The notes beneath the pieces were generated by a model that was not told the DNA's origin, made no database searches, and saw only the letters and a program-made list of their open reading frames with translations. This document shows, piece by piece, positions 1-13,085 of a stretch of DNA of 64,000 nt (positions within the stretch are counted from its first letter, which is position 1; each line of letters starts with the position of its first letter). Source of the DNA: Aeromonas cavernicola. GTDB lineage: Bacteria; Pseudomonadota; Gammaproteobacteria; Enterobacterales; Aeromonadaceae. The stretch is from NCBI RefSeq assembly GCF_002795305.1, contig NZ_PGGC01000081.1, forward strand, positions 1-64,000, given 5' to 3'. The position numbers and the translations under genes are program-made.

Positions 1-23
1 TCCCTCCCTCACCGCCAAATCAT

Positions 24-56
24 AACCCCAAGTAATTAATTTACTTGGGGTTTTTA
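24..56 (+). terminator. Rho-independent terminator of an upstream gene
   Basis: An 11-bp stem (ACCCCAAGTAA and its complement) with a short AT loop is followed by a T run. It lies upstream of thiI and must end a plus-strand transcript entering from outside the window. Confidence 0.8.
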
Positions 57-244
57 CTTATTTGCGATCTCGCAATAGACCGAAGATGGCGCCGCAAGTC
101 AGTGCTGACGATCACCCTAGGGTAGCGAGGAGCGGGGTGCTGTGAAATAATGCGCGTTTGGTCATCGTTCGAATAGTTCTGTGAATACTACGCAAGTAGC
201 TATCTAATTCACTGTTTTATTTAAATTAATTTTAAAGAGCCCCC

Positions 245-1693
245 ATGAAGTTCATCATCAAGTTGTTCCCTGAAATCACCATTAAGAGCAAGTCGGTTCG
301 TCAGCGTTTTACCAAAATGTTACAAGGCAACATTCGTAATGTGTTGCGACGTTTTGACGAAGATGCCCGTGTGAGAATGGACTGGGATAAATTGGTGGTG
401 AGCTCGCGCAATGATCAGTTCCATGACCGTTACCTTGACACCTTGGCCTCTATCCCAGGTATTCAATATTTTCTCGAAGTGAAGCTGAGTAAATTCACGG
501 ATTTACATGACATTTTTGAGCAGACTCGCGCCGTTTGGGGCGAGCGCTTAAAAGGGAAGACCTTTTGTGTGCGAGCTCGCCGGATTGGTCAGCATGATTT
601 CAGTTCACTGGAGCTGGAGCGCTATGTTGGCGGCGGGTTAAATCAGCACTGTGAGACGGCGGGCGTGCGTCTTAAAAAGCCAGATATTAAGGTCAACTTA
701 GAAGTTGAGAATGATGAGCTGTACATCGTCAGCGCGGTGCATCATGGCATCGGTGGCTTTCCTATGGCGACTCAGGAAGATGTACTGAGCCTGCTTTCTG
801 GCGGGTTTGACTCGGGAGTGGCCTCTTATCAATTCATTAAACGGGGTTGCCGAGTCCACTATTGCTTTTTCAATTTAGGCGGTGCGGCGCATGAGATTGG
901 GGTCAAACAGGTGGCCTACTACTTGTGGAATAAGTTTGGGGCGTCTCATAAGGTGCGCTTCACGGCCATCGATTTTGAACCTGTAGTAGCTGAGATCCTA
1001 GAGAAAGTCGATAACGGCCAGATGGGGGTTGTGCTCAAGCGGATGATGATGCGGGCCGCAGGCCAGGTTGCCGATTATTTCCAGATACCAGCACTGGTGA
1101 CGGGGGAGTGTGTAGGGCAGGTATCCAGCCAGACCCTGACCAATCTCAATGTCATCGATAGGGTGACCGACAAGGTGATCCTGCGTCCGCTGATTACGTG
1201 GGATAAACCAGACATCATCAACGAGGCTCGCCGTATTGGCACGTTAGAGTTTGCCGAAACGATGCCTGAATATTGCGGAGTTATCTCCCAGAAGCCGACC
1301 GTGAAAGCCGAGCTTGCACGGATTGAAATGGAGGAGAGGAATATGGACTTCGCCATTTTAGAACGAGTGGTGCGCGAGGCCCGCCACCTAGATATCCGCC
1401 GCATCGGCGAAGAGACCGCCGCAGATGTACAGGAAGTGGAAACGACCCAAGCGTTTGCGGCCAATGAGGTGATTTTGGATATCCGCTCTGCTGATGAACA
1501 CGACGACAAACCGTTGGTCGTGGCAGGGGTGGATGTGCTGCATATTCCTTTCTTTAAGTTAGCGACCACATTCGCTGATTTATCCAAAGATAAAACCTAT
1601 CTGCTTTACTGTGACCGCGGCGTGATGAGCAAGCTGCAAGCGCTCTACCTTAAAGAGAAAGGGTTTAATAATGTAAAGGTATACCGCCCGTAA
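245..1693 (+). CDS. thiI: tRNA 4-thiouridine sulfurtransferase ThiI
   Basis: ThiI adenylates U8 of tRNA and transfers sulfur to it to make 4-thiouridine. It also passes sulfur to ThiS for the thiazole of thiamine. The 482-aa protein has the long gammaproteobacterial layout: ferredoxin-like and THUMP region (about 1-165), PP-loop SGGFDS (185-190) and a C-terminal rhodanese domain (about 400-482). Cys456 in YCDRG is the persulfide cysteine and Cys344 in EYCG is its disulfide partner; both fall at the E. coli numbering. The start ATG is preceded by AAAGAG. The gene stands alone between two terminators. The 185-bp upstream region shows no TPP riboswitch, which fits a role mainly in tRNA modification. 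Confidence 0.97.
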   Translation: MKFIIKLFPEITIKSKSVRQRFTKMLQGNIRNVLRRFDEDARVRMDWDKLVVSSRNDQFHDRYLDTLASIPGIQYFLEVKLSKFTDLHDIFEQTRAVWGERLKGKTFCVRARRIGQHDFSSLELERYVGGGLNQHCETAGVRLKKPDIKVNLEVENDELYIVSAVHHGIGGFPMATQEDVLSLLSGGFDSGVASYQFIKRGCRVHYCFFNLGGAAHEIGVKQVAYYLWNKFGASHKVRFTAIDFEPVVAEILEKVDNGQMGVVLKRMMMRAAGQVADYFQIPALVTGECVGQVSSQTLTNLNVIDRVTDKVILRPLITWDKPDIINEARRIGTLEFAETMPEYCGVISQKPTVKAELARIEMEERNMDFAILERVVREARHLDIRRIGEETAADVQEVETTQAFAANEVILDIRSADEHDDKPLVVAGVDVLHIPFFKLATTFADLSKDKTYLLYCDRGVMSKLQALYLKEKGFNNVKVYRP

Positions 1694-1727
1694 TGGGGAG
1701 TGATTGACCACCAAGCCAATCAAGACA

Positions 1728-1766
1728 AACAGTGCCGATCAGTTCAAGCTGATCGGCACTGTTGTT
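1728..1766 (+). terminator. thiI terminator
   Basis: A 15-bp perfect stem (AACAGTGCCGATCAG and its complement, loop TTCAAG) is followed by GTTT. It sits 35 bp after the thiI stop and could also serve the convergent minus-strand gene. Confidence 0.8.
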
Positions 1767-1881
1767 TAACCCTCTCTGTTCGAACCGAGGTCACCGCAGA
1801 GATGACGGCGCATGCTGGCGATGGGGGGGATGATGCAAGAGGCTGCGAGCAGCCCCCTGTTATCAGTTTTATCAGTCGCTC

Positions 1882-2748
1882 TTATGGGTGGTGGGGGTGG
1901 GGCTGAAATTGCGCGCGAGGGACCACATAGCGGCAATCGGGGAAACGGGTACAGGCAAGAAAAAGCTGGCCGGCATGAGGCCCTTTTCTCACTTCACGCT
2001 CAATCAGGGGGGCGGCACAGCGCGGGCAGTGGGGTGTGGCGTCCTCCTGTTCATCGCTAAACAGGTCACTTTCCTCTTCCTCGGCTGGGTGCACGATGCC
2101 TGTTTGTGATGCCTCAACTGGGGAAGGGTGAGCATGATGACCACCTGTTGAGTGATGATGAGTGCCTTCCTCGATGTCGATCCCCGCGAGCAATCGTGGA
2201 TTGAAGGTCGGCTCGCGCCGCTCACCGGGCTGTGAGGGCTCCTCGTAAGGCTCGCGGGGTGCCAGTAGCAGCGGAAGGATCTGAGCGCGTAGCGCATCGA
2301 TCGGATACTCACTACTGACAGGTATTTGCAGCAGGGGCAGACCTGCACTGTCACAGGCGAGTTGTAACAGAGACTCCCGTGGCTGGCGTTTGAGATGACG
2401 CGACGCAGCCTCGTCGAGTGTCAGCGCGCAGATAAACCTGAGGCTGTCAGGATGGCAAAGTAGAAAATCGATGTGCTCGTCGTTGATCTGATTGAATAAT
2501 TGCTGCCACTGTTTTTTACCGAGCGTCGCTTTGGGGGTCAACACAGATGCTAAGTGCACTTTGGTGAACACGCGGGTTTCATTACCCACTGCTAGCGTCA
2601 ATGCGTTAAGAAATGACCACTCGGCTGGACTAAGCAAGGCCTCTTGCAGCTCACAAGGTAAGTAAGCCGATAGCCGTCTCTTGTGCCAGATCCATACCAG
2701 GACAAGTAATACAGACAGTAGCAACGCTGACATAACGAGCATATTCAT
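1882..2748 (-). CDS. Membrane-anchored DUF2726 protein with topoisomerase-type zinc ribbon
   Basis: This 288-aa protein has one N-terminal transmembrane segment (about residues 3-20, followed by HKRR, so the bulk should be cytoplasmic). A DUF2726-like domain (about 35-165) matches the family thought to resemble restriction-endonuclease-like folds. A low-complexity linker follows, rich in His, Pro, Glu and Asp (about 170-235). The C-terminal C4 zinc ribbon has CPRC then CTRFPDC, the type found at the C terminus of bacterial topoisomerase I. The substrate is unknown; nucleic-acid binding at the membrane is inference. It is divergent from the GcvR-like gene with about 175 bp between the starts. 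Confidence 0.8.
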   Translation of the reverse strand: MNMLVMSALLLSVLLVLVWIWHKRRLSAYLPCELQEALLSPAEWSFLNALTLAVGNETRVFTKVHLASVLTPKATLGKKQWQQLFNQINDEHIDFLLCHPDSLRFICALTLDEAASRHLKRQPRESLLQLACDSAGLPLLQIPVSSEYPIDALRAQILPLLLAPREPYEEPSQPGERREPTFNPRLLAGIDIEEGTHHHSTGGHHAHPSPVEASQTGIVHPAEEEESDLFSDEQEDATPHCPRCAAPLIEREVRKGPHAGQLFLACTRFPDCRYVVPRAQFQPHPHHP

Positions 2749-2924
2749 GAAATAACAACCCAGTGCTAATCCGAAAGGCGCTTACCTTACCACAGCTGAT
2801 GGTGGCTAAGGCAGCAGGCGAGCGGATGGCATCCCCGCTTTTTCGCCAATTAGCACGGATGGGGCTTCATATGACCAGCAGCAGCAGGCACAATGCAGGG
2901 GAACCCAATTCCAAGGAGAGCAGG

Positions 2925-3437
2925 ATGCAAAAGCAATTGGTGATCACCGTGATCGGGGCAGACAAACCGGGTATCGTCGAGGTGTTGGCTGCCGTCATCA
3001 ATCGTGAGCAAGGCAACTGGCTGGGCAGTGCCATGAGTGAGCTGGCAGGCCAGTTTGCCGGTATCCTTCATGTCTCGGTCCCTGACCAACACTATGGTCG
3101 CTTGTGCGAGGCATTAGTCAATCTGCCGGATCTCACCATCAGTTTTGCCGAAGGCACTACGCACGTCGAACCTCCTCATCAATTGATGATGACGGTCACC
3201 GGTAATGACAGACCGGGCATCGTCCACGAGTTGGCCAGTCTGCTGCGCCAGCTCAATATCAATGTGGCCGATCTCACGACGGGCTGTGAGCCCGCGCCCC
3301 ACTCTGGCGCCCCGCTTTTTTATGCCCATGCGTTGGTTGCACTCCCTGATGGGCTCGCCCTCGAAACACTGGTTTCGGCACTAGAAGCCCTTTCCGATGA
3401 CCTAGTGGTTGATATTGACGAAGATGTTGGTGAGTAA
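2925..3437 (+). CDS. Tandem ACT-domain protein, GcvR-like regulator
   Basis: This 170-aa protein has two ACT domains (about 4-75 and 88-165). Each opens with the same signature: VIGADKPGIVEVLA, then VTGNDRPGIVHELA. In the GcvR family such proteins bind partners or amino acids and modulate glycine-cleavage gene control. Similarity to E. coli GcvR is only in architecture, so no symbol is given. The start at 2925 is chosen because AAGGAGAG lies 5-12 bases upstream and the ACT fold begins at once. An in-frame start at 2763 would add 54 residues of low-quality sequence. A Pho box for ppk begins six bases after the stop. Confidence 0.8.
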   Translation: MQKQLVITVIGADKPGIVEVLAAVINREQGNWLGSAMSELAGQFAGILHVSVPDQHYGRLCEALVNLPDLTISFAEGTTHVEPPHQLMMTVTGNDRPGIVHELASLLRQLNINVADLTTGCEPAPHSGAPLFYAHALVALPDGLALETLVSALEALSDDLVVDIDEDVGE

Positions 3438-3442
3438 TATTT

Positions 3443-3460
3443 CCGTCATTAAAACGTCAT
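3443..3460 (+). promoter_or_regulatory. Probable PhoB box upstream of ppk
   Basis: Two heptamers, CCGTCAT and ACGTCAT, are separated by TAAA. This matches the PhoB pattern of two CTGTCAT-like repeats four bases apart (6/7 and 5/7 matches). The site is 51 bp before the ppk ATG. ppk is a known Pho-regulon member in several enteric bacteria and vibrios. Confidence 0.65.
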
Positions 3461-3510
3461 ATATTCACGCCACCACGGCTGCATAGGCAGTCTGACATCA
3501 GAGGCACAAC

Positions 3511-5580
3511 ATGAGCACCGATAAGCTGTATGAAGAGAAAGAGCTAAGCTGGCTTTCATTCAATGAACGGGTGTTACAAGAGGCGATGGACAAAACGGTT
3601 CCCCTCATCGAACGGGTGCGCTTCTTGGGGATTTTCTCCTCCAATCAGGATGAGTTTTTCAAGGTTCGAGTATCGGATGTGAAACGTCGCATCCTGATTA
3701 ATGAAGTCCATGGCGGCGATAACGATGCTATTACCCTGCTCAGAGCGATCCAACAGAAAGTGATGGCGCTCGGTGAGGCGTTCGACAACACCTACAAAGA
3801 GCTGCTGATCGCACTGGCCCGCCATAACATCTTTCTGGTCAACGAAAACCAGCTTTCTGAGGCGATCCAGCAATGGCTTCGGGTCTTCTTCAAGGAAAAA
3901 GTGCTGCGCCACATCATCCCGATCTTACTCAATAAAGAGGTCAATCCGGTCAAGTTCCTCAAGGATGAGCACACCTATCTGGCTATCGAGATGAAGAAAA
4001 ATGGTCAGGTGATCCAGTACGCGTTAGTGGAGGTGCCGACCGATGACTTGCCCCGCTTCTTCCAGCTGCCGCCGGAGGGGACTCGGCGCAAGAAGCAGAT
4101 TATTATTTTGGATAACGTCATCCGCTTCTGTCTCGACGAGATCTTTAAAGGCTTTTTCGACTACGACGAAATTGCCGCCTACGCGGTCAAGCTGACCCGA
4201 GATGCCGAGTATGATCTCTCTGATCAGCTGGACTTGAGCTTGGTGGACAAGATGAGTGATGGCTTGAAGCAGCGCCTCACCGCCATGCCGGTGCGCTTTG
4301 TCTACGAGCGGGAGATGCCTGCCGCCATGATAAGCTTCCTCAAGCTCAAGCTGCAGATCAGCTCCTACGACGCCATCATGCCGGGGGGGCGCTATCACAA
4401 CTTCAAGGATTTCATCGGCTTCCCCAACGTGGGCCGAGATTATCTGGAAAACCCTAAGCTGCCGGCCCTCGATTGCCGTGATTTTGATGGCTTCGTCAAC
4501 GCCTTCGATGCGATTACCAAGCAGGATATTCTGCTCTACTACCCGTATCACAAGTTTCATCATTTCACCGAGCTGGTGCGCCAAGCGGCGTTCGATCCGG
4601 CGGTCAGCGCCATTCGCATCAATATCTACCGAGTCGCCAAGAAGTCGCGGATTATCCACTCCCTCATCGATGCCGCCAACAACGGCAAGAAGGTGACCGT
4701 GGTGGTCGAGCTGCGCGCTCGTTTCGACGAGGCCGCCAACATCGACTGGGCTAACATCCTCACCGATGCGGGGGTCAAGGTGGTGTTTGGAGTGCCGAGT
4801 CTCAAGATCCACTCCAAGCTCTGTCTCATCACCCGCCACGAAAATGGCGAGTCGGTGCGCTACGCCCATATCGGTACTGGCAACTTCAACGAGAAGACCG
4901 CCAAGATCTACACCGACTTCTCGCTGCTGACCCGCAACCCAGACATCACCGCTGAGGTGGAAGGGGTGTTTGAATACATTGAATATCCGTATCGGCGCTA
5001 CAAGTTCAATCACCTGCTGGTGTCACCCATCAACAGCCGTCGTCAGCTCTACCGGCTGATTGACAATGAGCTGACTAACGCCAAAGCGGGTCAACCCAGT
5101 GGCATCACGCTTAAGATCAATAACTTGGTCGATCGGGATTTGATTAATCGGCTCTATGCTGCGGGTCAGGCTGGGGTGCCCATTCAGATGATTATCCGGG
5201 GCATGTGTGCCCTGCGTCCTGGGGTGCCGGGTCTTAGTGACAACATCAAGGTGATCAGCATCATTGACCGCTTCCTTGAGCACCCACGGGTGATGGTGTT
5301 TCACAACAAGGGTAATCCCCAGCTCTACATCTCCAGCGCCGACTGGATGAGCCGTAACATCGACGGCCGAATCGAGGTGGGTACTCCCATTTATGACGAG
5401 CGCCTCAAACAGCGGATCTTGGATATTCTCGAGCTGCAACTGAGTGACACCAGTAAGGCCAGAGTGATTGATGCCGAGCAGCGTAACGAATACGTCAAGC
5501 GAGGCAATCGCCGTAAAATACGCTCGCAAGTCGAGATTTATGACTACCTCAAACGAATCGAGTCAAATAATGGACAATAG
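3511..5580 (+). CDS. ppk: Polyphosphate kinase 1
   Basis: PPK1 reversibly polymerises the gamma-phosphate of ATP into inorganic polyphosphate and is usually membrane-associated. The 689-aa length is standard (E. coli 688). The N-terminal domain opens with the [15 protein letters not shown] family signature. Two PLD-like catalytic domains follow. His434 in KIHSKLCL corresponds to the phosphorylated histidine (E. coli His435). A second conserved histidine lies in FHNKGNP near residue 598, followed by YISSADWM. The start has AGAGGCACAAC upstream. Its last 11 bases overlap ppx, so the two are translationally coupled. A Pho box suggests induction under phosphate limitation. Confidence 0.98.
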   Translation: MSTDKLYEEKELSWLSFNERVLQEAMDKTVPLIERVRFLGIFSSNQDEFFKVRVSDVKRRILINEVHGGDNDAITLLRAIQQKVMALGEAFDNTYKELLIALARHNIFLVNENQLSEAIQQWLRVFFKEKVLRHIIPILLNKEVNPVKFLKDEHTYLAIEMKKNGQVIQYALVEVPTDDLPRFFQLPPEGTRRKKQIIILDNVIRFCLDEIFKGFFDYDEIAAYAVKLTRDAEYDLSDQLDLSLVDKMSDGLKQRLTAMPVRFVYEREMPAAMISFLKLKLQISSYDAIMPGGRYHNFKDFIGFPNVGRDYLENPKLPALDCRDFDGFVNAFDAITKQDILLYYPYHKFHHFTELVRQAAFDPAVSAIRINIYRVAKKSRIIHSLIDAANNGKKVTVVVELRARFDEAANIDWANILTDAGVKVVFGVPSLKIHSKLCLITRHENGESVRYAHIGTGNFNEKTAKIYTDFSLLTRNPDITAEVEGVFEYIEYPYRRYKFNHLLVSPINSRRQLYRLIDNELTNAKAGQPSGITLKINNLVDRDLINRLYAAGQAGVPIQMIIRGMCALRPGVPGLSDNIKVISIIDRFLEHPRVMVFHNKGNPQLYISSADWMSRNIDGRIEVGTPIYDERLKQRILDILELQLSDTSKARVIDAEQRNEYVKRGNRRKIRSQVEIYDYLKRIESNNGQ

Positions 5581-7060
5581 CCTCTATGCGGCGGTGGATC
5601 TGGGTTCTAACAGTTTCCACATGGTGATCGCGCATCTCAGTGAAGGGCGTTTTCGCATTGTCGATCGCCTCAAAGAGCGGGTTAGGCTCGCCGAAGGGAT
5701 GGATGAACAGAAACGAATGAGCCCAGCGGCAATGGCCCGTGGTCTGGCTTGTCTATCTCTGTTTGCCGAGCGCCTCACGAATATCAAGCCAGAGCATATT
5801 CGCATCGCTGGCACCTATACCCTGCGCCGCGCTAGTAACGCCCGTGAATTCGTGAGTGAAGCCGCCAAAGTGCTCAACCACCCCATCGAGATCATCAGTG
5901 GTCAGGAGGAGGCGCGTCTGATCTATCAAGGTGTGGCCCATACCCAGCACATCGAGGGGCAAGCGCTGGTGATCGACATTGGTGGTGGTAGCACCGAGCT
6001 CATCATTGGTGAAGGCTTTGTCCCGAAGGCCCTCACCAGCCGCAAGATGGGCTGCGTCAGCTTTACCCAAGGTTTCTTTGCCAGCAGCAAGCTCACCGAA
6101 AAAGCCTTTAGCGGTGCCATATTAGAAGCGCAGCATCAACTGGCCCCAATTGTTAACCAGTACCGCAAATTAGGGTGGCAGCGTTGCCTTGGCAGTTCAG
6201 GGTCGATTCGCACCGTGCGTGATGTGCTGCAAGCAGAGGGGATCACTGACGGCACCCTGACCCTCAGTGGGTTAGCGCAGCTTAAAGAGAGGCTGATTGC
6301 AGCAAAACACCTCGACCATCTTAAGCTTGCTGGGTTGTCGGAGGAGCGGCACGAGGTGTTTGCTGCCGCAGTTGCCATTTTGCTGGGGCTGTTTCTGTCG
6401 CTGCCGATTGAGCGGCTCGATTACTCTGACGGCGCGCTGCGTGAAGGGCTGCTCTACGAGTTTGAAGAGCGCCTGCAGCATCACGATATTCGTGAGCGCA
6501 CCGCGCAAGCGCTCGGCACTCATTACCGGATGGATAAGAGGCAGGCCACGCGGGTGGAGCAGAGCGTATTGACACTATTTGATGCGCTGCATACCCCCTG
6601 GCAGCTGGCGATAGAGCCGTATCGGGCCATCCTTGGCTGGGCGGCGCGTCTGCACGAGATTGGCCTTGCCATCAACTACAGCGGCATCCACCGTCACTCA
6701 GCCTATATTTTGCAGCACACCGATCTACCCGGCTTTAATCAAGACGATCAGACGTTGCTGGCCGCGCTGGTGCGGTTTCAACGCAAGGGGCTTAAGCTCG
6801 CCGAATTACCGCCATTACCTAACCACGACGTGCAAACCGTGCTGCGCTGCATCCGCATCCTGCGTTTAGCAGTGGCGGCTCATCACAAGCGGCAAGATGA
6901 TCTGCTGCCCCCGTGGCATGTGGATGCTGAAGGGGAACAGCTAGTGGTAAACCTGCCCGCGAGCTGGTGCGAAGAGAACCGCTTATTGATGCAAAATCTT
7001 GAAAAAGAGCAGCGTTATTGCCACGAGCAGGGGTGGCCACTGCTATTTGTACGTCATTAA
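5570..7060 (+). CDS. ppx: Exopolyphosphatase (Ppx/GppA family)
   Basis: Ppx removes terminal phosphates from polyphosphate, opposing PPK1. The 496-aa protein has the ASKHA ATPase fold: [15 protein letters not shown] at the N terminus (phosphate-1 loop) and [12 protein letters not shown] near residue 145 (phosphate-2 loop). A helical HD-type C-terminal domain follows (from about 310), with HEIG and HSAYIL. The ATG at 5570 is chosen because the protein fold begins immediately there and the start lies inside the end of ppk. An open frame extends upstream to 5468 but only encodes ppk in another frame. The ppk-ppx order is the usual gammaproteobacterial operon. Confidence 0.96.
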   Translation: MDNSLYAAVDLGSNSFHMVIAHLSEGRFRIVDRLKERVRLAEGMDEQKRMSPAAMARGLACLSLFAERLTNIKPEHIRIAGTYTLRRASNAREFVSEAAKVLNHPIEIISGQEEARLIYQGVAHTQHIEGQALVIDIGGGSTELIIGEGFVPKALTSRKMGCVSFTQGFFASSKLTEKAFSGAILEAQHQLAPIVNQYRKLGWQRCLGSSGSIRTVRDVLQAEGITDGTLTLSGLAQLKERLIAAKHLDHLKLAGLSEERHEVFAAAVAILLGLFLSLPIERLDYSDGALREGLLYEFEERLQHHDIRERTAQALGTHYRMDKRQATRVEQSVLTLFDALHTPWQLAIEPYRAILGWAARLHEIGLAINYSGIHRHSAYILQHTDLPGFNQDDQTLLAALVRFQRKGLKLAELPPLPNHDVQTVLRCIRILRLAVAAHHKRQDDLLPPWHVDAEGEQLVVNLPASWCEENRLLMQNLEKEQRYCHEQGWPLLFVRH

Positions 7061-7133
7061 CGGGGGCGTGGGGTTCGCTTGTTGGATCATCAAGCGCGAG
7101 CCAAGTGGCCAACATGATGAACTGAGCACGATA

Positions 7134-7171
7134 TAAAAAAGTCAGCCCCGCAGATGCGGGGCTGATTGTTA
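7134..7171. terminator. Bidirectional terminator between ppx and gltD
   Basis: A GC-rich stem (CAGCCCCGCA and its complement) is preceded by an A run and followed by a short T-rich tail. It can end ppx on the plus strand and gltBD on the minus strand. Confidence 0.75.
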
Positions 7172-7199
7172 GCGTGGATGACGGTGTGGGATGGTTAGC

Positions 7200-8627
<1,428 letters not shown>

Positions 8628-11600
8628 TTATTGTGCCTGGATTCTGAGTTCTGCACTGGAACGGCTGGTGTGGCCGAGCAGCGATTTAACATCGCTAGAC
8701 TTGGGTTTGATCAGCCTGAACATGGGCACATAGGAGTCGAAGTTGGCCAAGATCTCCTCGGCGCGTGAGCTACCGGTCTCGTTAAGGTGCGCCGTGATAA
8801 TACCGCGCAAATGCTCCTGATGGATGGCGAGGTTCGCCACGTCTAGCAGCTCGACCAGCTCGGGGTTGGTACGTTTGGCAAAGTTGCCGCACTCATCGAG
8901 CACGTAGGCAAAGCCGCCAGTCATGCCTGCGGCAAAGTTAACGCCAGTCTTACCAAGAATGGTGACGATGCCGCCGGTCATGTATTCGCAGCCGTTGTCA
9001 CCGATCCCCTCAACCACGGCCAAGGCGCCAGAGTTGCGCACCGCGAAACGCTCGCCCGCCGTGCCTGCTGCGTAGAGCTGGCCACCGGTGGCGCCATACA
9101 AGCAGGTGTTGCCGATAATGGCTGCTTCGTGGGATTTAAACGCCACGCCAACATGCGGCTTGACCACCAGCTTACCGCCGGTCATTCCTTTGCCTACGTA
9201 GTCGTTGGCATCGCCAGTGAGGATCATCTCAAGGCCCCCTGCGTTCCAGACGCCGAAGCTCTGACCCGCAGTACCGTTGAAGTGAACCCGTACCGGATCG
9301 GCCGCCATCCCTTGGTTACCATGACGCTTGACGATTTCGCCAGAAAGACGCGCCCCTACCGAGCGGTCGGTGTTGCGAATGTCGTAGCGGAACTCGCCAC
9401 CGCTTGAGGTTTCCACTGCGCTTAGCAGGTCTTCCACCATTTTCAGGTTGAGCGGCCCCTTGTCGAAGGTGGGGTTATGCTGCTGACTAAACAGGCTGGA
9501 ACCTGCCGGTGCCACCGGACGGGCCAGAATGCCACTAAGATCGAGCTTGGTTTGCCGGGCCGTGAGGCCGGGCAGGGCAGCCAGCAGATCGGTGCGACCG
9601 ATCAGATCGGTGAGCTGGGTGACACCCAACTCGGCCATCAGCTCGCGGGTCTCCTCAGCGATGAACTTGAAGTAGTTCATTACCATCTCGGGTAGGCCGG
9701 TGAAGTGTTCGCGGCGCAGTTTTTCGTCTTGGGTGGCCACGCCGGTGGCACAGTTATTGAGGTGGCAGATCCGCAGGTATTTGCAACCGAGCGCCACCAT
9801 GGGGCCGGTGCCAAAACCGAAGCTCTCAGCGCCGAGGATGGCCGCCTTGATGATGTCTAGCCCGGTTTTAAGCCCGCCATCTACCTGCAGCCGCACCTTA
9901 TGGCGCAGGCCGTTGGCCACCAGTGCCTGCTGGGTTTCAGCCAGCCCCAGCTCCCATGGGGAGCCCGCATATTTGACCGAGGTCAGCGGGCTGGCGCCAG
10001 TACCGCCGTCGTAGCCGGAGACGGTAATGAAATCGGCATAGGCTTTGGCCACGCCACAGGCGATGGTGCCAACGCCCGGCTCTGAGACCAGCTTCACTGA
10101 CACCAAACAGTTCGGGTTGATCTGCTTGATGTCGAAGATGAGCTGAGCCAGATCCTCGATGGAGTAAATATCGTGGTGTGGCGGCGGTGAGATCAGGGTC
10201 ACGCCGGGCACTGAATAGCGCAGCTTGGCGATCTGGGCGGTCACCTTGTCACCGGGCAGCTGGCCACCTTCGCCAGGCTTGGCCCCTTGAGCCACCTTGA
10301 TCTGCACCACATCGGCGTTCATCAGGTAGTGGGGGGTGACGCCAAAGCGACCGGATGCTACCTGCTTGATGCGGGAGTTTTTCTCAGTGCCAAAGCGCTT
10401 AGGATCTTCGCCACCTTCACCTGAGTTGCTCTGACCGCCAAGGCGGTTCATCGCCACGGCTAGGGCCTCGTGGGCTTCAGGGCCGAGGGCGCCGATGGAC
10501 ATGGCGGCGGAGTCGAAACGGGGGAACAGCTTGTCAGCCGGCTCCACCTGATCCAGCGAGACCGGCGTGTCGACTGGGTTGAGCGTCAGCAGATCGCGCA
10601 AGGTGGCCACTGGGCGCTCGTTGACCAGCCGTGCGTACTCCTTGTAATCGGCGTAGTTGCCGGAGCGCACTGCGGTTTGCAGGGTTTGCACCACATCGGG
10701 GTTGTAGGTGTGATACTCGCCGCCATGCACAAATTTGAGCAAGCCGCCGTGGGTGAGTGGTTTACGTGCCAGCCAGGCTTGACGGGCCAGATTGTGCTGA
10801 TCTTGCTGAATGTCGCTGAAGTCGGCACCCTGAATACGGCTCGACACACCGCGGAAGCAGCTATCGACCACCGTTTTGGCCAGGCCTACCGCTTCGAACA
10901 GCTGGGAGCAACGGTAGCTGGCAACCGTGCTGATGCCCATCTTGGACATCACCTTATAGAGCCCCTTATTGATACCGTTGCGGTAATTGAGTACCGCCTC
11001 ACGCAGTGACATGGTGAGGATGCCCTCCTCAACCTGCTTCGCTAAGGTCTCATAAGCGAGATAGGGGTAGATAGCGGTAGCGCCAAAGCCGAGCAGCACC
11101 GAGAAGTGGTGCGGATCACGGGCGCTGGCGGTCTCCACCAGAATGTTGGCGTCACAACGCAGATTGTTGTCCACCAAGGTACGTTGCACCGCGCCCACCG
11201 CCATGGCTGCTGGGATTGGCAGGGTATCTGCGCTGATATCACGATCTGACAGCACCAGCAGCACAGTGCCACTCTTGGCTGCGGTTTTGGCCTCATCGCA
11301 GATGCGCACGATGGCCGCTTCCAGCCCCTCTTCGGGCTTGAAGTTGAGGCTGATCACCTGATGACGGTAGTGCTCGCCTTCCAGGGCCAATAACTGGCTA
11401 AAGTCGGAATAGAGCAGGATCGGTGACTGGAACAGCACGCGGTGAGCGTGACCAAAGGTCTCGTTGAAGACGTTTTGTTCGCGACCGATACAGGTGGCCA
11501 GTGACATCACGTGGTTTTCCCGCAGCGGGTCGATAGGTGGGTTGGTCACCTGTGCGAACATCTGGCGGAAGTAATCATAGAGCGTGCGCTGACCGGAGGA

Positions 11601-13085
11601 GAGCACCGCCATCGGGGTGTCATCGCCCATCGAGCCGACAGCCTCTTGGCCATTCTCGCCGAGCACCCGAATGATCTGGTCGAGCTCCTCGAAGGAGTAG
11701 CCGAACAGCTTTTGATAGGTTTTCAGCTGGTCGTTCGAGAAGGCGCGGGCACCGGTGCTCGCATCATCCATCTGTTCGAACGGCACGAGTCGAGTGCAAT
11801 GCTTATTCATCCACTGACGGTAGGTATGACGGTTTTTGAGATCGTCATCGATCTCGAAGCTGGTCCACACCTTGCCGTTGCGGGTATCGACTACGAATAG
11901 CTCGCCCGGGCCAACCCGCCCTTTTTCCAACACTTCGTCTGGGGTGTAGTCCCAGGTGCCTACTTCGGAGGCCAAGGTGATGAACTTGTCTTTGGTGATG
12001 ACGTAGCGGGCTGGGCGCAGGCCATTGCGGTCCAGCGCGCAGGTGGCGTAGCGGCCGTCGGTCATGACGATGCCCGCTGGGCCATCCCATGGCTCCATGT
12101 GCATGGAGTTAAAGTCATAGAAGGCGCGCAGGTCATCATCCATGTTCGGGTGTTTTTGCCACGCTGGCGGGATCAGTAGACGCATGGCGCGGAACAGGTC
12201 CATGCCACCGGCTAAGAATAAGTCCAGCATATTGTCGAGGCTGGAGGAGTCAGAGCCGGTGGTGTTGACGAACGGGGCCGCTTCTTGCAAATCGGGGATC
12301 AGCGGGGTCGCAAACTTGTAGCTGCGCGCCTTGGCCCATTGGCGGTTGCCCGCGATGGTGTTGATCTCGCCGTTATGGGCCAGATAGCGAAACGGCTGGG
12401 CCAGTGGCCAGCGTGGACTGGTGTTGGTTGAGAAACGCTGGTGAAACACGCAGATAGCTGCCTGCATGCGAATATCTGCTAAGTCGAGATAAAAACGCGG
12501 CAAATCCACCGGCATGCACAGCCCTTTATAGACGGTGACTAGGTTGGATAAGCTGACAACATAGAAGTAATCGTCGTTGATCCGCTTCTCGATACGACGG
12601 CGTACGATATAGAGGCGCCGCTCTAGGTCTTGTTCAACCCAGCCCGGTGGCGCGTTAACAAATACTTGTTCGATATTAGGTAACGAAGCCTTGGCAATGT
12701 CGCCGAGGACATTGGTATCGATAGGCACTTTGCGCCAACCAACCAGACTTAAGGTCTCTCTTTCGAGTTCTTCATCAATGATATCGCGAGTGGCTTGCGC
12801 CAGTACCGGATCTGGGTTGAGAAACAGCATACCTACCGCGTATTTGCGGCCCAGATGCCATCCTTTCTCTTCGGCTACGGCCCTAAAAAAACTGTCCGGT
12901 TTTTGTAGTAATAAGCCGCAACCATCGCCGGTCTTGCCGTCGGCTGAAATGCCGCCGCGGTGCTGCATGCGAGCCAAGGCTGACATCGCAAGACGGACAA
13001 GTTTGTGGCTGGCGACACCTTCCATGTGGGCCAACAGGCCGAAGCCACAGTTATCCCTCTCCAGCGTTGGATCATATAGTGACAT
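8628..13085 (-). CDS. gltB: Glutamate synthase (NADPH) large subunit
   Basis: GltB makes two glutamates from glutamine and 2-oxoglutarate. The 1485-aa protein starts with 12 residues that should be removed to expose catalytic Cys13 (RDNCGFG), the Ntn-type glutaminase nucleophile. In order come the class II amidotransferase domain (about 13-420), a central domain, the FMN-binding synthase barrel (about 800-1200, with GEGGEDP and [10 protein letters not shown]) and the C-terminal beta-helix (GXXG repeats). The FMN/[3Fe-4S] cysteines lie in [22 protein letters not shown] precedes the start. The upstream region is unusually long (about 700 bp to the IS relic), consistent with complex nitrogen or Lrp-type control, though no site is certain. 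Confidence 0.98.
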   Translation of the reverse strand: MSLYDPTLERDNCGFGLLAHMEGVASHKLVRLAMSALARMQHRGGISADGKTGDGCGLLLQKPDSFFRAVAEEKGWHLGRKYAVGMLFLNPDPVLAQATRDIIDEELERETLSLVGWRKVPIDTNVLGDIAKASLPNIEQVFVNAPPGWVEQDLERRLYIVRRRIEKRINDDYFYVVSLSNLVTVYKGLCMPVDLPRFYLDLADIRMQAAICVFHQRFSTNTSPRWPLAQPFRYLAHNGEINTIAGNRQWAKARSYKFATPLIPDLQEAAPFVNTTGSDSSSLDNMLDLFLAGGMDLFRAMRLLIPPAWQKHPNMDDDLRAFYDFNSMHMEPWDGPAGIVMTDGRYATCALDRNGLRPARYVITKDKFITLASEVGTWDYTPDEVLEKGRVGPGELFVVDTRNGKVWTSFEIDDDLKNRHTYRQWMNKHCTRLVPFEQMDDASTGARAFSNDQLKTYQKLFGYSFEELDQIIRVLGENGQEAVGSMGDDTPMAVLSSGQRTLYDYFRQMFAQVTNPPIDPLRENHVMSLATCIGREQNVFNETFGHAHRVLFQSPILLYSDFSQLLALEGEHYRHQVISLNFKPEEGLEAAIVRICDEAKTAAKSGTVLLVLSDRDISADTLPIPAAMAVGAVQRTLVDNNLRCDANILVETASARDPHHFSVLLGFGATAIYPYLAYETLAKQVEEGILTMSLREAVLNYRNGINKGLYKVMSKMGISTVASYRCSQLFEAVGLAKTVVDSCFRGVSSRIQGADFSDIQQDQHNLARQAWLARKPLTHGGLLKFVHGGEYHTYNPDVVQTLQTAVRSGNYADYKEYARLVNERPVATLRDLLTLNPVDTPVSLDQVEPADKLFPRFDSAAMSIGALGPEAHEALAVAMNRLGGQSNSGEGGEDPKRFGTEKNSRIKQVASGRFGVTPHYLMNADVVQIKVAQGAKPGEGGQLPGDKVTAQIAKLRYSVPGVTLISPPPHHDIYSIEDLAQLIFDIKQINPNCLVSVKLVSEPGVGTIACGVAKAYADFITVSGYDGGTGASPLTSVKYAGSPWELGLAETQQALVANGLRHKVRLQVDGGLKTGLDIIKAAILGAESFGFGTGPMVALGCKYLRICHLNNCATGVATQDEKLRREHFTGLPEMVMNYFKFIAEETRELMAELGVTQLTDLIGRTDLLAALPGLTARQTKLDLSGILARPVAPAGSSLFSQQHNPTFDKGPLNLKMVEDLLSAVETSSGGEFRYDIRNTDRSVGARLSGEIVKRHGNQGMAADPVRVHFNGTAGQSFGVWNAGGLEMILTGDANDYVGKGMTGGKLVVKPHVGVAFKSHEAAIIGNTCLYGATGGQLYAAGTAGERFAVRNSGALAVVEGIGDNGCEYMTGGIVTILGKTGVNFAAGMTGGFAYVLDECGNFAKRTNPELVELLDVANLAIHQEHLRGIITAHLNETGSSRAEEILANFDSYVPMFRLIKPKSSDVKSLLGHTSRSSAELRIQAQ

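Noticed and set aside
61-244. TPP riboswitch before thiI
   Set aside because: No thi-box core was found and thiI is not usually controlled that way.
4024-5013. 329-codon open frame antisense to ppk
   Set aside because: It lies wholly inside the confident ppk gene; its translation mirrors ppk codons and has no domain pattern or ribosome site. Long antisense frames are common in GC-rich genes.
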